From positions 62,001 to 126,000 of the forward strand of contig JAHAYO010000018.1 of assembly GCA_018384595.1 (NCBI GenBank): DNA of 64,000 nt, in the 5' to 3' direction. Within the stretch, counting starts at the first letter, position 1, and every line of letters starts with the position of its first letter. Made by a program: the position numbers and the translations under genes. Shown here piece by piece: positions 9,138-20,200 of this stretch. The notes below the pieces were generated by a model. The model was not told where the DNA came from, searched no databases, and saw only the letters and a list, made by a program, of their open reading frames with translations. Source of the DNA: Thiopseudomonas sp. Its GTDB lineage: Bacteria > Pseudomonadota > Gammaproteobacteria > Pseudomonadales > Pseudomonadaceae.

Positions 9138-10508
9138 TTACCAGAGCTCTTTGTGCCTTGAGCAGCGGTTGGAAATGCCAGGGGTAAAGCGACCGGGATG
9201 GGTTTTGCGCTCCAACGGCAGCCCGCAGGCTTCGCCGGTCACTGGAATGAGGGCGTCACAGGCGGGCGACTCATAGTGTTCCAGCCAAGTTTTGTAGGCT
9301 TCTTCGCTGACCATGCAGTATTTGGCGGCAAAGGCGTGTGGGCTTTTAAGAAACTCGTGCACCTCGTTGACCGGAATGGTGATGTGTCCGGCGCCGGGCT
9401 GCATGGTCACCAGCGATACCCCAGCTTCATCAAGCCGGTGCAGTACCGACTGGGATTCGGCCAACATGTGTTTGTATTCTTGATGCAGGGTCTGGGTGTC
9501 TTGCTGAGCCTTTTGTAGCTGGCTCTGCTGTTCGGCCAGCTGCGCCGCATAGCGTTGTTGCAGCTGCTGCTGTTGTTCTTGCAGGGTGGAAGCCAGCAGG
9601 GCTTTGTGGGACTGCAGCTGCTGATCAAACTCGCTACGCAGGGCGGCGATTTGATTTTGTTCTTGTGCGGCCACGTTTTGCAGACGGTTGCGCGCTTCGT
9701 TACCAATGCTGGCCAGTTGTTCAACCTGCTTGAGCAGTTGCTGATTGTGCTCGTTTTGCTGCTGTAGTGCGCGCTCTAGCTCTTGAATGTTCTGGCGCAT
9801 AGTGGCCAGTTGGCTGTCGGCTTGCAGCTGCAGGCGAGCAATGGCTTGGTCGTGTTCGGCCTCAAGGCTACGGATTCGCAGGCGTTGCTGTTTGATCAGC
9901 TGGGCGGCTTTTTTGCGTTGTTCTTGTTCGCGCTCTAGGTTTTCCTGTTCCAGCTTCTTTTTGCGTGCCACTTCGGACGGCAGTTGCCAGGCTTCTTCGG
10001 CGGCCACCTGCAGGCGGTCGAGCTCTAGCACGGAGGCGGCGGGGGGAAACTCTTCTTCAGTTAGTAGGCGCAATTGGTTGCGGCGGACGCAGTCGCGAAT
10101 CATGGCCAGATGGTTATGACCGGGTGACATATCTGGATCCCACAGGTGCATTTGCAGCCAGGGCACCGGCGTCTGGCTGCGGCAAACCAAACGGACGGGG
10201 CCGCCGCCTAGGTCCGGGCCATATTCGGCTTTTTCTACCAGTTGGCGCAGGGGGATATTCCAGCCTGGATCGGCGCTGCCCTGTTCGTCTATGTCAAGGT
10301 AAAACAGGACGATGGCACGAACTTGCAGCCTGGGGTTGATGGTGATATAGGCCGCGCGTACCTGCTGGTCGGCCCGCTCCGGCATGCTGACAATGTTGTC
10401 CAGTACGGCCTCAAATTCGGGGTAGAGCATCTCGGTAGTGATTCCGCTGTCGCTAAAGAGCAGTACAGCTTCAGTCATCAACTGGCGGCTTGGTTTGGGT
10501 GCGTTCAT
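9138..10508 (-). CDS. Long coiled-coil protein with C-terminal Cys/His cluster, unknown function
   Basis: 456 residues from ATG 10508 (the upstream ORF start is unlikely). The N-terminal ~150 residues look globular (QLMTEAVLLFSDSGITTEML; PEFEAVLDNIV; a region ending VPWLQMHLWDPDMSPG). Residues ~180-375 form a continuous Gln/Glu/Leu-rich coiled coil. The C-terminal ~90 residues contain a compact domain (VNEVHEFLKSPHAFAAKYCMV) and end with CDAL...EACGL...NRCSRHK, whose three Cys and a His could bind zinc. No transmembrane segment or signal peptide. Databases often label such proteins chromosome-partition or ParA/Smc-like because of the coiled coil; I see no ATPase motif, so that label is not supported. 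Convergent with fadH. Confidence 0.75.
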   Translation of the reverse strand: MNAPKPSRQLMTEAVLLFSDSGITTEMLYPEFEAVLDNIVSMPERADQQVRAAYITINPRLQVRAIVLFYLDIDEQGSADPGWNIPLRQLVEKAEYGPDLGGGPVRLVCRSQTPVPWLQMHLWDPDMSPGHNHLAMIRDCVRRNQLRLLTEEEFPPAASVLELDRLQVAAEEAWQLPSEVARKKKLEQENLEREQEQRKKAAQLIKQQRLRIRSLEAEHDQAIARLQLQADSQLATMRQNIQELERALQQQNEHNQQLLKQVEQLASIGNEARNRLQNVAAQEQNQIAALRSEFDQQLQSHKALLASTLQEQQQQLQQRYAAQLAEQQSQLQKAQQDTQTLHQEYKHMLAESQSVLHRLDEAGVSLVTMQPGAGHITIPVNEVHEFLKSPHAFAAKYCMVSEEAYKTWLEHYESPACDALIPVTGEACGLPLERKTHPGRFTPGISNRCSRHKELW

Positions 10509-10744
10509 GTAAAACTCGCTTTTGCTTGAACCCTGACAGGGTAAGCTGCTTCTGCAGGAAGGCATCGCACTTCAGCCCCACAAGACTGTATTGGGCGTTT
10601 GTGGAGCATAGTCGGGCGTACAGGTTGGACAGATGCTACAACAAATCAGGCGCTTGGGGTGGCAGCATGGGGAACTTTGTGATCCATTGCTCAGAAGCAA
10701 TGACGACCCGTGTGGCTTTGGTGTAGCGCGTGGGTGTTTGGCCG

Positions 10745-12136
10745 CTAGACGGCGGGGTGCGGGCGGCTCACCTGAGCAAGGGTTTTGCGGCCCATGTGGT
10801 GCAGTCGCCAGCCCAGCAGTAGGGCGGCGCAGGAGAGGCCGACAATCAGCCCTTGCCAGAGCCCAGCCGGCCCTTGGGCGGCACCGAATGTATCGCTAAG
10901 CCCCAGCGCATAGCCAACTGGCAGGCCGACGCCCCAATAAGATACCAGCGTAATCAGCATGGTAATGCGGGTGTCTTGGTAGCCGCGTAAGGCACCGGCA
11001 GCGGTAACCTGCACGGCATCGGAAAACTGGAACACGGCAGCGTAGATAATCAGTGAGGCGGCAATCGCCAGCACCTGTGGATCGCCGGTATAGATACGGG
11101 CGATTGGCTCGCGCAGCAGGGTCATGTAACTGGCCGATAGGCAGGCCAGCAAGAGCGCAGTGCCCATTGCGACCCAGGCAGCAAAACGGGCGTCGGCGGG
11201 GCGGCCTGCGCCCAGATTCTGGCCTACGCGCACGGTCGTGGCCATGCCTAGCGAATAGGGCAGCATAAACACCAGCGAGCTGAAATTGAGCGCAATCTGG
11301 TGACCGGCTACCACGTTGGCCCCCAGCCCACCGATCAACAGCGCAATGATAGAAAAAATGCTGGCTTCAGCAAAAATGGAAATACCGATGGGGGTGCCCA
11401 GCATGAGCAGACTTTTTTGCTCGGCCAGTTGTGGCCATTGCCAGCGGCTGAATGGGCCATGCTGTTGGTAGTGCGGCGCCCAGCGCACCCACCAGAGCAT
11501 GGCCAGCATCATGCATAGCATCACCAGCGCGGTGGCCCAGCCGCAGCCTACGCCACCCATGGCCGGCAGGCCCAGCTTGCCGTAAATAAAGGCATAGTTG
11601 GCGGGAATATTGATGGCCAAACCCAGTAAGCCGATCACCATGCTGGGACGGGTGCGCCCGAGTGCGTCGCTGTAACAGCGCAGCACCGTATAAAGCGCCA
11701 GCGCCGGAAAGCCGCAGGCCACGGCGCGCAGGTAGCCCATGGCTGGGGTGATCAGTTCAGGGCTGATGCCCAGCCACTCCAGCAGCGGGCGGGCGTTCCA
11801 CATCAGTAGCCCCAGCGTGCACCCCAACAGCAGACCCAGCCACAAGGCCTGACGCACCAGCGGGCCGATGCGCTCGCTTTCACCGGCCCCGAAGGCACGG
11901 GATACCTTGGCCGTGGTGGCCAGCAGTACACCGCTCATAAACAGAAATACCGGCATCCAGATCGAGTTGCCCAGCGCCACCGCTGCCAGGTCGACAGGGC
12001 TGACGCGCCCCGCCATCATGGTGTCAACAAACCCCATGGCCGAGTTGGCCAGCTGGGCGATGACAATGGGCGTGGCAAGTTTGAACAGGGCGCGCCACTC
12101 GGCAAACAGGCGCTGGCGAAACAACAGGCTGGGCAT
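10745..12136 (-). CDS. MATE-family multidrug efflux transporter
   Basis: 463 residues from ATG 12136 (GTG 12151, directly after the upstream stop, is an alternative). About twelve hydrophobic segments in two homologous halves. The first half carries FVDTMMAGRVSPVDLAAVALGNSIW and PANYAFIYG, typical of NorM-like proteins; the second half carries GHQIALNFSS and VRVGQNLGAG. The family exports cationic drugs or metabolites across the inner membrane using Na+ or H+. It abuts the DedA-PAP2 gene upstream with no gap and is probably transcribed with it. Substrate unknown. Confidence 0.9.
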   Translation of the reverse strand: MPSLLFRQRLFAEWRALFKLATPIVIAQLANSAMGFVDTMMAGRVSPVDLAAVALGNSIWMPVFLFMSGVLLATTAKVSRAFGAGESERIGPLVRQALWLGLLLGCTLGLLMWNARPLLEWLGISPELITPAMGYLRAVACGFPALALYTVLRCYSDALGRTRPSMVIGLLGLAINIPANYAFIYGKLGLPAMGGVGCGWATALVMLCMMLAMLWWVRWAPHYQQHGPFSRWQWPQLAEQKSLLMLGTPIGISIFAEASIFSIIALLIGGLGANVVAGHQIALNFSSLVFMLPYSLGMATTVRVGQNLGAGRPADARFAAWVAMGTALLLACLSASYMTLLREPIARIYTGDPQVLAIAASLIIYAAVFQFSDAVQVTAAGALRGYQDTRITMLITLVSYWGVGLPVGYALGLSDTFGAAQGPAGLWQGLIVGLSCAALLLGWRLHHMGRKTLAQVSRPHPAV

Positions 12137-12151
12137 GGACGTGTAGAACAC

Positions 12152-13492
12152 TCAGGTTAGTTGGTATTTGGCGGCGGCCGTGGCCAATGACCCGCATACA
12201 AATAGAATAAAAAACAGCAGCGAGGTGCTGCTTTGCAGCAACCAGAAGCGCGGAGGCAAGGGCGCTGGACTTGGCTGTAGCCGCGCTTTGAGCAGTGGAT
12301 GCTCGAGGACGGCCAGTGCGGCGGCACAACTGGCCATGGCTAGCAGCGCACCCGCTAGGGTGTCGGTGGGCCAGTGGGCGGTCAGCTGCACCCGTGACAA
12401 GGCCACTAAACTGGCCGGCAGGCAGGCCAGCACCACATATATCCAGCGCCACTGCCAGCGCCGCCCCATGCCCAACAGCACCGCCAGTACCAAGAAAAAA
12501 GCAAAACTGCGCACGCTATGCCCGCTGGGCATACTGTAGCCGTCCAGTGGCGGGTTGAGCAGCTGAGGTCTGGGGCGTGCGACCAGCAATTTTAGTAATG
12601 CATTCAGCAGCGTAGCGCCCATCAGGCTGAGCACGCTAAACACCAGCGCCCAGCGTGCGCGGTAGAGCAGTAACAGGGCACAGAGCAAGCCATTGAGCAG
12701 GATTTGCAACTTGATGTCGGCCAGTTGGGTGGCAACCAGCATGACAGAGTCAAGGGTGGGGCTACGCTCGAGTTGACCTAGCTGTTGTAGATACAGATCA
12801 AAGGGTTGCAACCCGTGCCAGCTGCCGAGCAATGCCAGCAGCATCAGGCTGCTGAGCAGGGCCAATAACAGGTGCCGCTGTGGATGTGCCGTGCGGCCCA
12901 GCCAGAGTGCACAACTGGCCAGCGCCAGTAGAGCAACAGCGAACAGGATGATGTGCAGCTTGAATGGGTCCGCTGTGGTGCCGGCCAGTGCGCTACCGGT
13001 GAGCCAGCCGGGCAGCACGGCGCTGAATGACCAGAGGCCCGATACGGCCAAGTTGATTGCCATGAACCGCCTCCGTGGCATGTTGAGCATACCGGCCAGC
13101 AGCGGCAGCAGCGGGCGTACCGGGCCAATGAAATGGCCGCCCAGCAGACTGGCTGCGCCGTAACGTTCAAGGTGCAGTTCGGCGCGTACCAGCCATTGCG
13201 GATGAGTGCGCAGCAGGGGTAACGTGCGTGCGCCGTTTTGTAGGCGGGCACCGAGTAAAAAAGAGCCGCTGTTGCCCGCGAAAGCAGCCAGCCACGCCAG
13301 CAGTGCCAATGGCCATAGTGCCATGTCGCTTTGTCCGGCTAGCAGGGCTACGCCAAACAACAGGATGACGCCCGGCCAGATCACGCCGACCAGTGCGGTG
13401 CATTCGATCAAGGTAATCAAGAACACCCCAGCGCTCAGCCACTGCGGGTGGGCAGTAAACCAGTCAAGTAACGGTGCAAAAAAATCAGGCAT
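12152..13492 (-). CDS. DedA (SNARE-associated) - PAP2 phosphatase fusion membrane protein
   Basis: 446 residues from ATG 13492. N-terminal half (~1-200): DedA/VTT domain with IECTALVGVIWPG, a GNSGSFLLGARL segment, and the family motif region GHFIGPVRPLLPLLAGMLNM. C-terminal half (~230-446): type 2 phosphatidic acid phosphatase with all three signature motifs, KLLVARPRP, PSGHS and SRVQLTAHWPTD. About ten transmembrane segments. DedA proteins handle undecaprenyl-phosphate or phospholipid flipping, and PAP2 enzymes dephosphorylate lipid pyrophosphates on the periplasmic face; a fusion would couple dephosphorylation and recycling of a lipid carrier. That coupling is inference. The MATE gene follows immediately. 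Confidence 0.88.
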   Translation of the reverse strand: MPDFFAPLLDWFTAHPQWLSAGVFLITLIECTALVGVIWPGVILLFGVALLAGQSDMALWPLALLAWLAAFAGNSGSFLLGARLQNGARTLPLLRTHPQWLVRAELHLERYGAASLLGGHFIGPVRPLLPLLAGMLNMPRRRFMAINLAVSGLWSFSAVLPGWLTGSALAGTTADPFKLHIILFAVALLALASCALWLGRTAHPQRHLLLALLSSLMLLALLGSWHGLQPFDLYLQQLGQLERSPTLDSVMLVATQLADIKLQILLNGLLCALLLLYRARWALVFSVLSLMGATLLNALLKLLVARPRPQLLNPPLDGYSMPSGHSVRSFAFFLVLAVLLGMGRRWQWRWIYVVLACLPASLVALSRVQLTAHWPTDTLAGALLAMASCAAALAVLEHPLLKARLQPSPAPLPPRFWLLQSSTSLLFFILFVCGSLATAAAKYQLT

Positions 13493-13579
13493 GGAAAACC
13501 GGCAGCAGGGGGTGGGTGGCGGATTGTACAGGGTTGCAGGGCGTCTACACACTACGCCCGCGCCGCAATGGACAGCCGT

Positions 13580-14635
13580 TTAGCACTCGGGTTCATTGCG
13601 ACCGGCCAAGCGTCGGTACAGCCCGGGTGGTTGGCCTTGCCAGCGTTTGAATGCGCGCTGGAAGGCTTCGCTGGAGGCAAAACCCAGCGACCACGCAATC
13701 TCGCCAAGGCTTAAGCGGGTGTCGCGCAGATAACTTAGGGCCAGCGCGTGGCGGGTATCTTGCAACAGCTGGCGAAAGCAGGTGCCTTCCTGTTCTAGGC
13801 GGCGCTGTAGAGTCCAGGCCGGCAGTTTGAGCAGACGAGCGATGCTGCAAAGATCAGGCTCGCCTTGACGCAACCTAGAAGCAATCAGTTGGGCCGTTTG
13901 TTGTGACAGGCGTAGCGGCGTTTGCAGCGGCTGCAACTGCTGTTGGCATAGATGCAATAACTCTTGCCAGCTATGGGCGCAGTGCTGGGGGTTGGGCAAT
14001 GCCAGCGTAGCGTGCGACAGCCGCAGCCGGTTGGCGGGTGCGGAAAATTCGACCGGACAACCAAAGGCCGGCTCAAAACGAGCCGCATGGGGCGGCGGTG
14101 GATATTCGATCTGCACCCGCTCCGGCAGCACCGGCTGGCCGCTTAGTTGTTGCAGCTGGGCGAGCCAGCCGCGTAGTACGGCGTCCACCACAAAACGGTT
14201 ATAGCCGTTGTAGGGTGCAATGGAGTAAAAACTGACCCAAGCACCGCGACTGTCTTCTTCTAACCTGCTTTGGCCAAGGTAATTGCGGGCATACAGCAGC
14301 TCGAAATCGGTCAGGCAGCGCACGGCGGCGCGCACATCCGGTGCCAGCGCGGCACAGACGCCGGCCAGCCCCAGCAGCTCCAGTCGTGACTGTGCGCCGG
14401 CCAGCAGACCCAGATCAGGCCGGCTGCAGAGTTCGATGGCAGCATGGCCGAGCCGCATATAGCGGGGAATGGATAAGCGCGCCCCGGCACTGGCTAGCAG
14501 CTGCGCGGTTAGTCCGAAGTGCTGCAACAGGCCGGAGGCGGCAGCGGGACTCACGCCGGCTGCCTGCATGCCCCGTTGCAGGATCAGGGCAAAACCGACC
14601 GACAGGTCGCCCAGTTGTGGCGGCAGGGGGTGCAT
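13580..14635 (-). CDS. AraC-family transcriptional regulator with arabinose-binding-like N-terminal domain
   Basis: 351 residues. The N-terminal ~200 residues match the AraC arabinose-binding-type domain of OruR/ArgR/VirF-like regulators (LLAGAQSRLELLGLAG; LTDFELLYARNYLG). The C-terminal ~100 residues hold two helix-turn-helix motifs: SIARLLKLPAWTLQRRLEQEG and LSLGEIAWSLGFASSEAFQRAF, then FKRWQGQPPGLYR. It starts one base after the xthA stop, so it probably shares that transcript. It might control the DedA-PAP2/MATE genes downstream on the same strand, but nothing in the sequence proves a target. Confidence 0.88.
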   Translation of the reverse strand: MHPLPPQLGDLSVGFALILQRGMQAAGVSPAAASGLLQHFGLTAQLLASAGARLSIPRYMRLGHAAIELCSRPDLGLLAGAQSRLELLGLAGVCAALAPDVRAAVRCLTDFELLYARNYLGQSRLEEDSRGAWVSFYSIAPYNGYNRFVVDAVLRGWLAQLQQLSGQPVLPERVQIEYPPPPHAARFEPAFGCPVEFSAPANRLRLSHATLALPNPQHCAHSWQELLHLCQQQLQPLQTPLRLSQQTAQLIASRLRQGEPDLCSIARLLKLPAWTLQRRLEQEGTCFRQLLQDTRHALALSYLRDTRLSLGEIAWSLGFASSEAFQRAFKRWQGQPPGLYRRLAGRNEPEC

Positions 14636-14636
14636 T

Positions 14637-15455
14637 TTAGCGTGGCTTCAGCGTCAGCCAGATGGGCGCGTGGTCGGACGGTTTATCCATGGCGCGCAGG
14701 TCGTAGTCGATACCGGTTTCGGCAAAGTAGGGCACCAGTGCGCGGCTGGCCATCACCAAGTCGATGCGCAGGCCGCGCTTGGGCGTGTCATCAAAGCCCT
14801 TGCTACGGTAGTCAAACCAGCTGAATAGGTCGTTGGTGTCTGGGTGTTGATGGCGGAAACTGTCCACCAGTCCCCAGTCTTTTAGGCGCTGCATCCACGC
14901 GCGTTCTTCGGGCAGGAAACTGCACTTGCCGGTTTGTAGCCAGCGCTTGGCGTTGGCTGGGCCGATGCCGATGTCGCAGTCTTCGGGTGAGATATTGAAG
15001 TCGCCCATCACCACCACGGCATCATCCGGTGTGAAGGCGGTTTCTAGCAGGGTTTGCAGGTCAGCGTAAAAGCGGGTTTTGCTGGGAAACTTGGTTTCGT
15101 GCTTGCGGTTTTCGCCTTGGGGAAAGTAGCCGTTCATGACGGTGATAGGCTGGCCGTTGGCGTCCAGATAATCGGCGCGAATAAAACGCTTTTGGGCGTC
15201 TTCATCGTCATTGGGGAAGCCACGGACCACGTTGCTGGGGGGCTGTTTCGACAGCAGAGCCACGCCGTAGTGTCCCTTCTGACCATGGTGCACAACGTGA
15301 TACCCTAGCGCGTCAATCATGTCCTGCGGGAACTGTTCGTCGGCGACTTTGATTTCCTGCAGGCCGATCACATCGGGTTGATGACTGTCGATTAGAGCCT
15401 GTAATTGGTGAGGGCGGGCGCGCAGGCCATTGATGTTGAACGATACGATTTTCAT
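14637..15455 (-). CDS. xthA: Exodeoxyribonuclease III
   Basis: 272 residues from ATG 15455; the track's start adds 12 unrelated residues. AP endonuclease and 3'-exonuclease of base-excision repair. Visible motifs: [18 protein letters not shown], the catalytic Glu in [34 protein letters not shown] (metal/catalytic Asp and Asn), LRIDLVMAS and the terminal SDHAPIWL with the catalytic His. Length matches E. coli XthA (268). Divergent from tamA across a 73-base promoter region. Confidence 0.96.
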   Translation of the reverse strand: MKIVSFNINGLRARPHQLQALIDSHQPDVIGLQEIKVADEQFPQDMIDALGYHVVHHGQKGHYGVALLSKQPPSNVVRGFPNDDEDAQKRFIRADYLDANGQPITVMNGYFPQGENRKHETKFPSKTRFYADLQTLLETAFTPDDAVVVMGDFNISPEDCDIGIGPANAKRWLQTGKCSFLPEERAWMQRLKDWGLVDSFRHQHPDTNDLFSWFDYRSKGFDDTPKRGLRIDLVMASRALVPYFAETGIDYDLRAMDKPSDHAPIWLTLKPR

Positions 15456-15528
15456 TGCAGTCGATAACCCTGTACTACATGGGCTGCGCAAGGCAGCCGG
15501 GCGAATATAAAGAAAGGTACATGCCAGA

Positions 15529-17253
15529 ATGCGTCACATGCTAACACGCCACCTGTCGCTTTTGCTGTTGCTGCTTCTAGCGCAGACAGCCATTGCCGCA
15601 CAGCTGGAGGTGCGCAGCACACCCAAAAACCAAGCCCTGAATGACAACGTAGCCGCGCATATTGGCGGGTTGGACGGCCAAAGTCTGGCCGCGCTGCGGC
15701 GTAGCCAGAGGACGCTGCAGCAGCAAGCGCGCCAGGCCGGTGAGGCGCTGGGGTATTACAACAACCGCTACCGTGTGCGAGTGTTGGATGACAAAAACGG
15801 CCCACGGGTGCGGGTCAGCATTCAGGTGGCGGAGCCGGTGCGGCTGCGCACAGTGGATATCCAAGTGACGGGCGAGGCACGGCGCATGGACGCCTTCCAA
15901 CTCAAGGATGAACGCCTGCAAAGCGGCAAACCGCTGAGCCACGCGGCCTATGACGCGCTAAAAAGCGCCTTGCAGCAACAGGGTTTGCGCTACGGCTTTT
16001 TTGACGCCCGTTTTACCCGCCATCGCCTGCTGATTGACCCCGCTGAGGGCGTTGCCGATATCGAACTGCACTATGACAGCGGCCCGCGCTATCGACTGGG
16101 TGCGGTCGAGTTTGCTGAAACCGGCAAGATCGACAGCAGCCTGCTGGATGCACTGGTCCCCTTTGCGCCCGATGAACCCTATGATTCGGCCCTGCTGGCC
16201 ACACTGACCCAAAACCTGCAAAACACCGGCTATTTTGCAGGCATCCAGGTGGACGCACAGGGCGAAGCGGGTGGCCCGCTTCGTGTGCCGGTGAGTGTGC
16301 AGTTAGAACCGGTCAAGCCGCGCACACTGGGGCTGGGTATTGGGTTTTCCACTGACGTCGGCGTACGGGGTAGCTTCAGTTGGGAAAAACACCGCGTCAA
16401 CCGGCGCGGTCACCGACTGGGCTTTGATAGCGAAATTTCGCAGCCTCGGCAAAACCTCAGCGCTTGGTACGCCATCCCTCTTAGCGCGCCACTGACCGAC
16501 GAACTGCGTTTTGTCGCCGGTTATCAACACGAAGAACAGGTCAACTTGAGCAGCAAGCGCCTGACACTGGGTACCCAGTGGACCAAGCAGGTTGCCCATG
16601 GCTGGCAGCGGGTGGTCGGGCTGCGCTGGGAAGATGAGCGCTACGAATACGAGCGCGGCAGCCGCAGCCGCCACAGCCAGTTTTTGTTGCCCAGCTTGGG
16701 TTTTTCTCGGTTGAGCAGTGACTCGCCACTTGACCCCTCGCGTGGCTATCGCCTGCAGACGACTGTTAGCGCTGGCTCCGCCGATCTGCTTTCGGATGCC
16801 GATGTGGTGCATGTCAGCGCGCTGGCACGCGGCTTGGTGACTCTGGCCGATCGCCACCGAGTGCTGGCGCGTGTGGAATTGGGCGCGGTGACCACCAATA
16901 ACTTTGCCGCTATTGCGCCGTCACTACGATTTTTTGCCGGGGGCGACCAGAGCGTGCGGGGTTATGACTATCAGAGCCTATCGCCGCGTGACGCACAGCG
17001 TAACCGAGTGGGTGCGCGCTATCTGGTGGCGCATAGCTTGGAATATCAGTATCAATTTATTGATAAGTGGCGGGTGGCCACCTTTGTTGACCGTGGCAAC
17101 GCGCTGGACAGCCTGAGCGAAGCTATGAAGGTAGGCGTGGGCGCAGGTATCCGCTGGGTATCGCCGATTGGGCCGCTGCGGCTGGACTTTGCTCACGCGC
17201 TGCATGATGAGCGCGGCTGGCGCATTCACTTTTCCATGGGGCCAGAATTATGA
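15529..17253 (+). CDS. tamA: Translocation and assembly module subunit TamA
   Basis: 574 residues. An Omp85-family outer-membrane protein that acts with TamB in placing outer-membrane components. Signal peptide at residues 1-23 ([14 protein letters not shown]), three POTRA domains to about residue 265 ([29 protein letters not shown]), then a 16-strand barrel with the late [17 protein letters not shown] lid motif (VRGY) and the last strand [11 protein letters not shown]. The stop overlaps the tamB start as ATGA, showing translational coupling. The start at 15529 is preceded only loosely by AAAGG. Confidence 0.94.
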   Translation: MRHMLTRHLSLLLLLLLAQTAIAAQLEVRSTPKNQALNDNVAAHIGGLDGQSLAALRRSQRTLQQQARQAGEALGYYNNRYRVRVLDDKNGPRVRVSIQVAEPVRLRTVDIQVTGEARRMDAFQLKDERLQSGKPLSHAAYDALKSALQQQGLRYGFFDARFTRHRLLIDPAEGVADIELHYDSGPRYRLGAVEFAETGKIDSSLLDALVPFAPDEPYDSALLATLTQNLQNTGYFAGIQVDAQGEAGGPLRVPVSVQLEPVKPRTLGLGIGFSTDVGVRGSFSWEKHRVNRRGHRLGFDSEISQPRQNLSAWYAIPLSAPLTDELRFVAGYQHEEQVNLSSKRLTLGTQWTKQVAHGWQRVVGLRWEDERYEYERGSRSRHSQFLLPSLGFSRLSSDSPLDPSRGYRLQTTVSAGSADLLSDADVVHVSALARGLVTLADRHRVLARVELGAVTTNNFAAIAPSLRFFAGGDQSVRGYDYQSLSPRDAQRNRVGARYLVAHSLEYQYQFIDKWRVATFVDRGNALDSLSEAMKVGVGAGIRWVSPIGPLRLDFAHALHDERGWRIHFSMGPEL

Positions 17254-20200
17254 ATCCTGCCGCACGCATAACCCTAAAAGCCCTGAGCGCGCTGGTGCTG
17301 CTGGTGCTCATGCTGACGGCAGGTGTGCTGGCGTTACTGAGCAGCGAAGGCGGTAGCCGCTGGCTGTTGCAACAGGTGCCTGGGTTAGAAACAGAAGGCT
17401 TTCAAGGGCGCTTGCTGGGCCAGTGGCAGGCCGAACAGCTGATCTGGAAAGACGAGCAGACGCGGCTGGAGCTACGCCAAGCACAGATGTGGCTGGATAC
17501 TGCCTGCCTGTGGCAGGGCGCGCTTTGCCTAAAGCAGTTGTCGGCGCAGCAGCTGCGGCTGGAACTGAGTGAAATCGAAGACAGCAGCAGTCAGCCGCCA
17601 GACGATATTCAGCTGCCCGATGTGCAACTGCCGCTGGCGTTGCGGGTAAAACAGCTGCAGCTGGGGGCGCTGTATCTGAATGATGCGCCGCTCTTAAGTG
17701 CTTTGCAGTTGGTGGCCGAACTGGACGGCAGCCAGCTGCAACTGGATGAATTGAAACTGGAGCTGCAGGGCTATCAGCTGGGCCTGTCCGGTCAGTTGCA
17801 GATGCAGGCCGATTGGCCGCTAGAGTTGACGCTGGAGGCCACCGGCGACTTGCCTGATCTGGGGCCGCAGCAGGTACACCTAGAACTGGGCGGAGCGCTG
17901 CAACAGCGCATTCAGCTCCAAGCTGCGCTGGCAGGAGTAGTGCAGGGTCAGTTGCAAGGGCAGGCAGTGCCGCTGTTGGCTGCCTTGCCGGCGACACTGG
18001 AGCTGAATCTGGATGCGCTGCAGCTGGCTGGCGTGCTGCCGGAAGGCTTGGCGATCAATGGCCTTCAGCTCAAGGCCGAAGGTGATATGGCAACAGGCTT
18101 TGCTTGGCAGCTACAGATACCACTGGCGGCGCAGCAACACCCCTTTGTTCTACGCGGCAAAGGGCAGGCGGGACTGGAGTCGGCTCTCATTGAGCAGCTG
18201 ACGCTCAGTGATGCCGAGCATGGCCAGCTGACGCTGCAAGCGACGGCGAACTGGCAAGCGGAACTGCAAGCCAGCGCTCAGATACAGGCCAATCATTTCG
18301 CGTGGCACTGGCTGGCAGGGATGGAGCAAGCGCCGGTGGCCCTGCGCGATGCCCAGGTGTCGTTGGATTATGCGGATGCTAGCTGGCGCGGCCAGTTGCA
18401 GGCAGCACTGAGCGGGCCAGCCGGTGATTTTGAACTGGCGAGCCGCTTTCAAGGCGATGCCGAGCAGGCGGTACTGGAGCCGGTGTTACTGACCGCAGGC
18501 AGTGGCCGAGTGCAGGGACGTGTACAGGCTGGCTGGGCCGAAGAACCTACGTGGCAGGCACAGCTGGAAATTGACGCTCTGGACCCCGCCTACTGGGCGG
18601 CGGATTGGCCGGGACAGCTCGCCGGCCAGCTGCGCAGCACAGGCCGCTTGGGAGCAATGCTAGAACTGGATGCACAGCTGGATTTGACGGGGCATTTGCG
18701 CCAACACCCGCTGCGGCTGGCGCTGACTGCAGCGGGGCAAGGCGAGTCTTGGCAGGTGCCGCAGTTGGATGTACGGCTGGGCGACAACCGCATTCAGGGG
18801 CAGTTGCAACTGGATAAAAAACTGGCGGGCCAACTGCAGCTGGCGCTGAACCAACCGGCGCAGATTGTACCGGGCGTTAGTGGCAGCGTGCTGGGGAAAG
18901 TCGAGTTGGGTGGCAGCCTGCAGCAGGCAGATGCCCGCCTCGATCTCAAAGCGCACAATCTGGCCTATGACGGCCAACGTGTACGCCAGCTGGCGCTGAC
19001 AGCCAACCTGAAACAGGGGCGTCAGGCAGCGCTGAAGCTTGTGGCCCAAGGGCTGGCCAGTGGTGAAGAGCGCTTGGGCCAGCTGGAGCTCACAGCAGAT
19101 GGCAGCCTGGAGCAGCACCGGTTACAGGCCGCGCTTAAGGGGCCTGTGGCGAACGCCAGTTTGCAGCTAAACGGTGCGCTGGATGCAGAAAAAATGCACT
19201 GGCAGGGCACTTTACAGCAGTTGCAACTGGCAGCGGACACGCAGCACTGGCAATTGCAGCAACCGCTGGCGATTGATTATGCGCACGAACACTATGCTCG
19301 GCTGGCAGCCCACTGCCTAGTCAGCACTCAGGGGCGGCTCTGCGCCGAAGGCCGCCAGCAACTGCTGCCGGACCTGCAGCTGGACTACCGCCTCAGCGAC
19401 CTGTTACTGGCCGGTTTGCAGCCTTGGCTGCCAGACGACTTACAGCTGGAAGGCCGTCTCAATGGCCAAATACGGCTGCAACAGCAGCACAATGCCCTGC
19501 GCGGCCATCTGCAATTGGATGCTGGCCAGGGTGCTTTACAGCTGCAACAGAGCGGTCAGCGCTTTGCTTGGCAACAGCTGCGGCTGGACAGCGAGCTGCT
19601 GCCCGAACGGGTCAACAGCCAGCTGCGTCTGCAGGGCAGTCAGCAAGGAGAGCTGCTGCTGGAAGCCAGCCTAGACCCGCGCCCAGCCAACAAGCCGCTC
19701 AGCGGGCAGTTCAGCCTTAAAGGGTTGCAACTGGAGGCGTTGCACGGCTTTGTGCCGGATTTTGAACAGCTGCAAGGGCTGATTGAGGGACAGGGCCGGC
19801 TGAGTGGCACCCTGCTTGAGCCGCGAATTGATGGCGATATCCGTTTGAGTCAGGGCGAAATCGGCGGTGGTCAGTTGCCGGTCATGCTGGAACAGCTGCA
19901 ACTGGCAGTTCGTATTGACGGGCAGCAGGCCCGCATCGAGGGCGGCTGGCGCAGTGGCGAGCGGGGCACTGCCAGCGTGCACGGCGCGTTGGCTTGGGCG
20001 GACGAGCTGCAGGCCGAGCTGCAGCTCAAGGGGCAGGCGTTGCCGGTGTTTGTGCCACCTTACGCCGATCTGCTGGTAGCCCCTGACCTGCAGGTGAATT
20101 ATGACGCGCAAGGGCTGGCGGTGACGGGTGTGGTTGCTGTGCCCAGCGGCAGCATAGTGATCAAAGAGCTGCCGGCGGATTCGGTCAGCGTATCCTCCGA

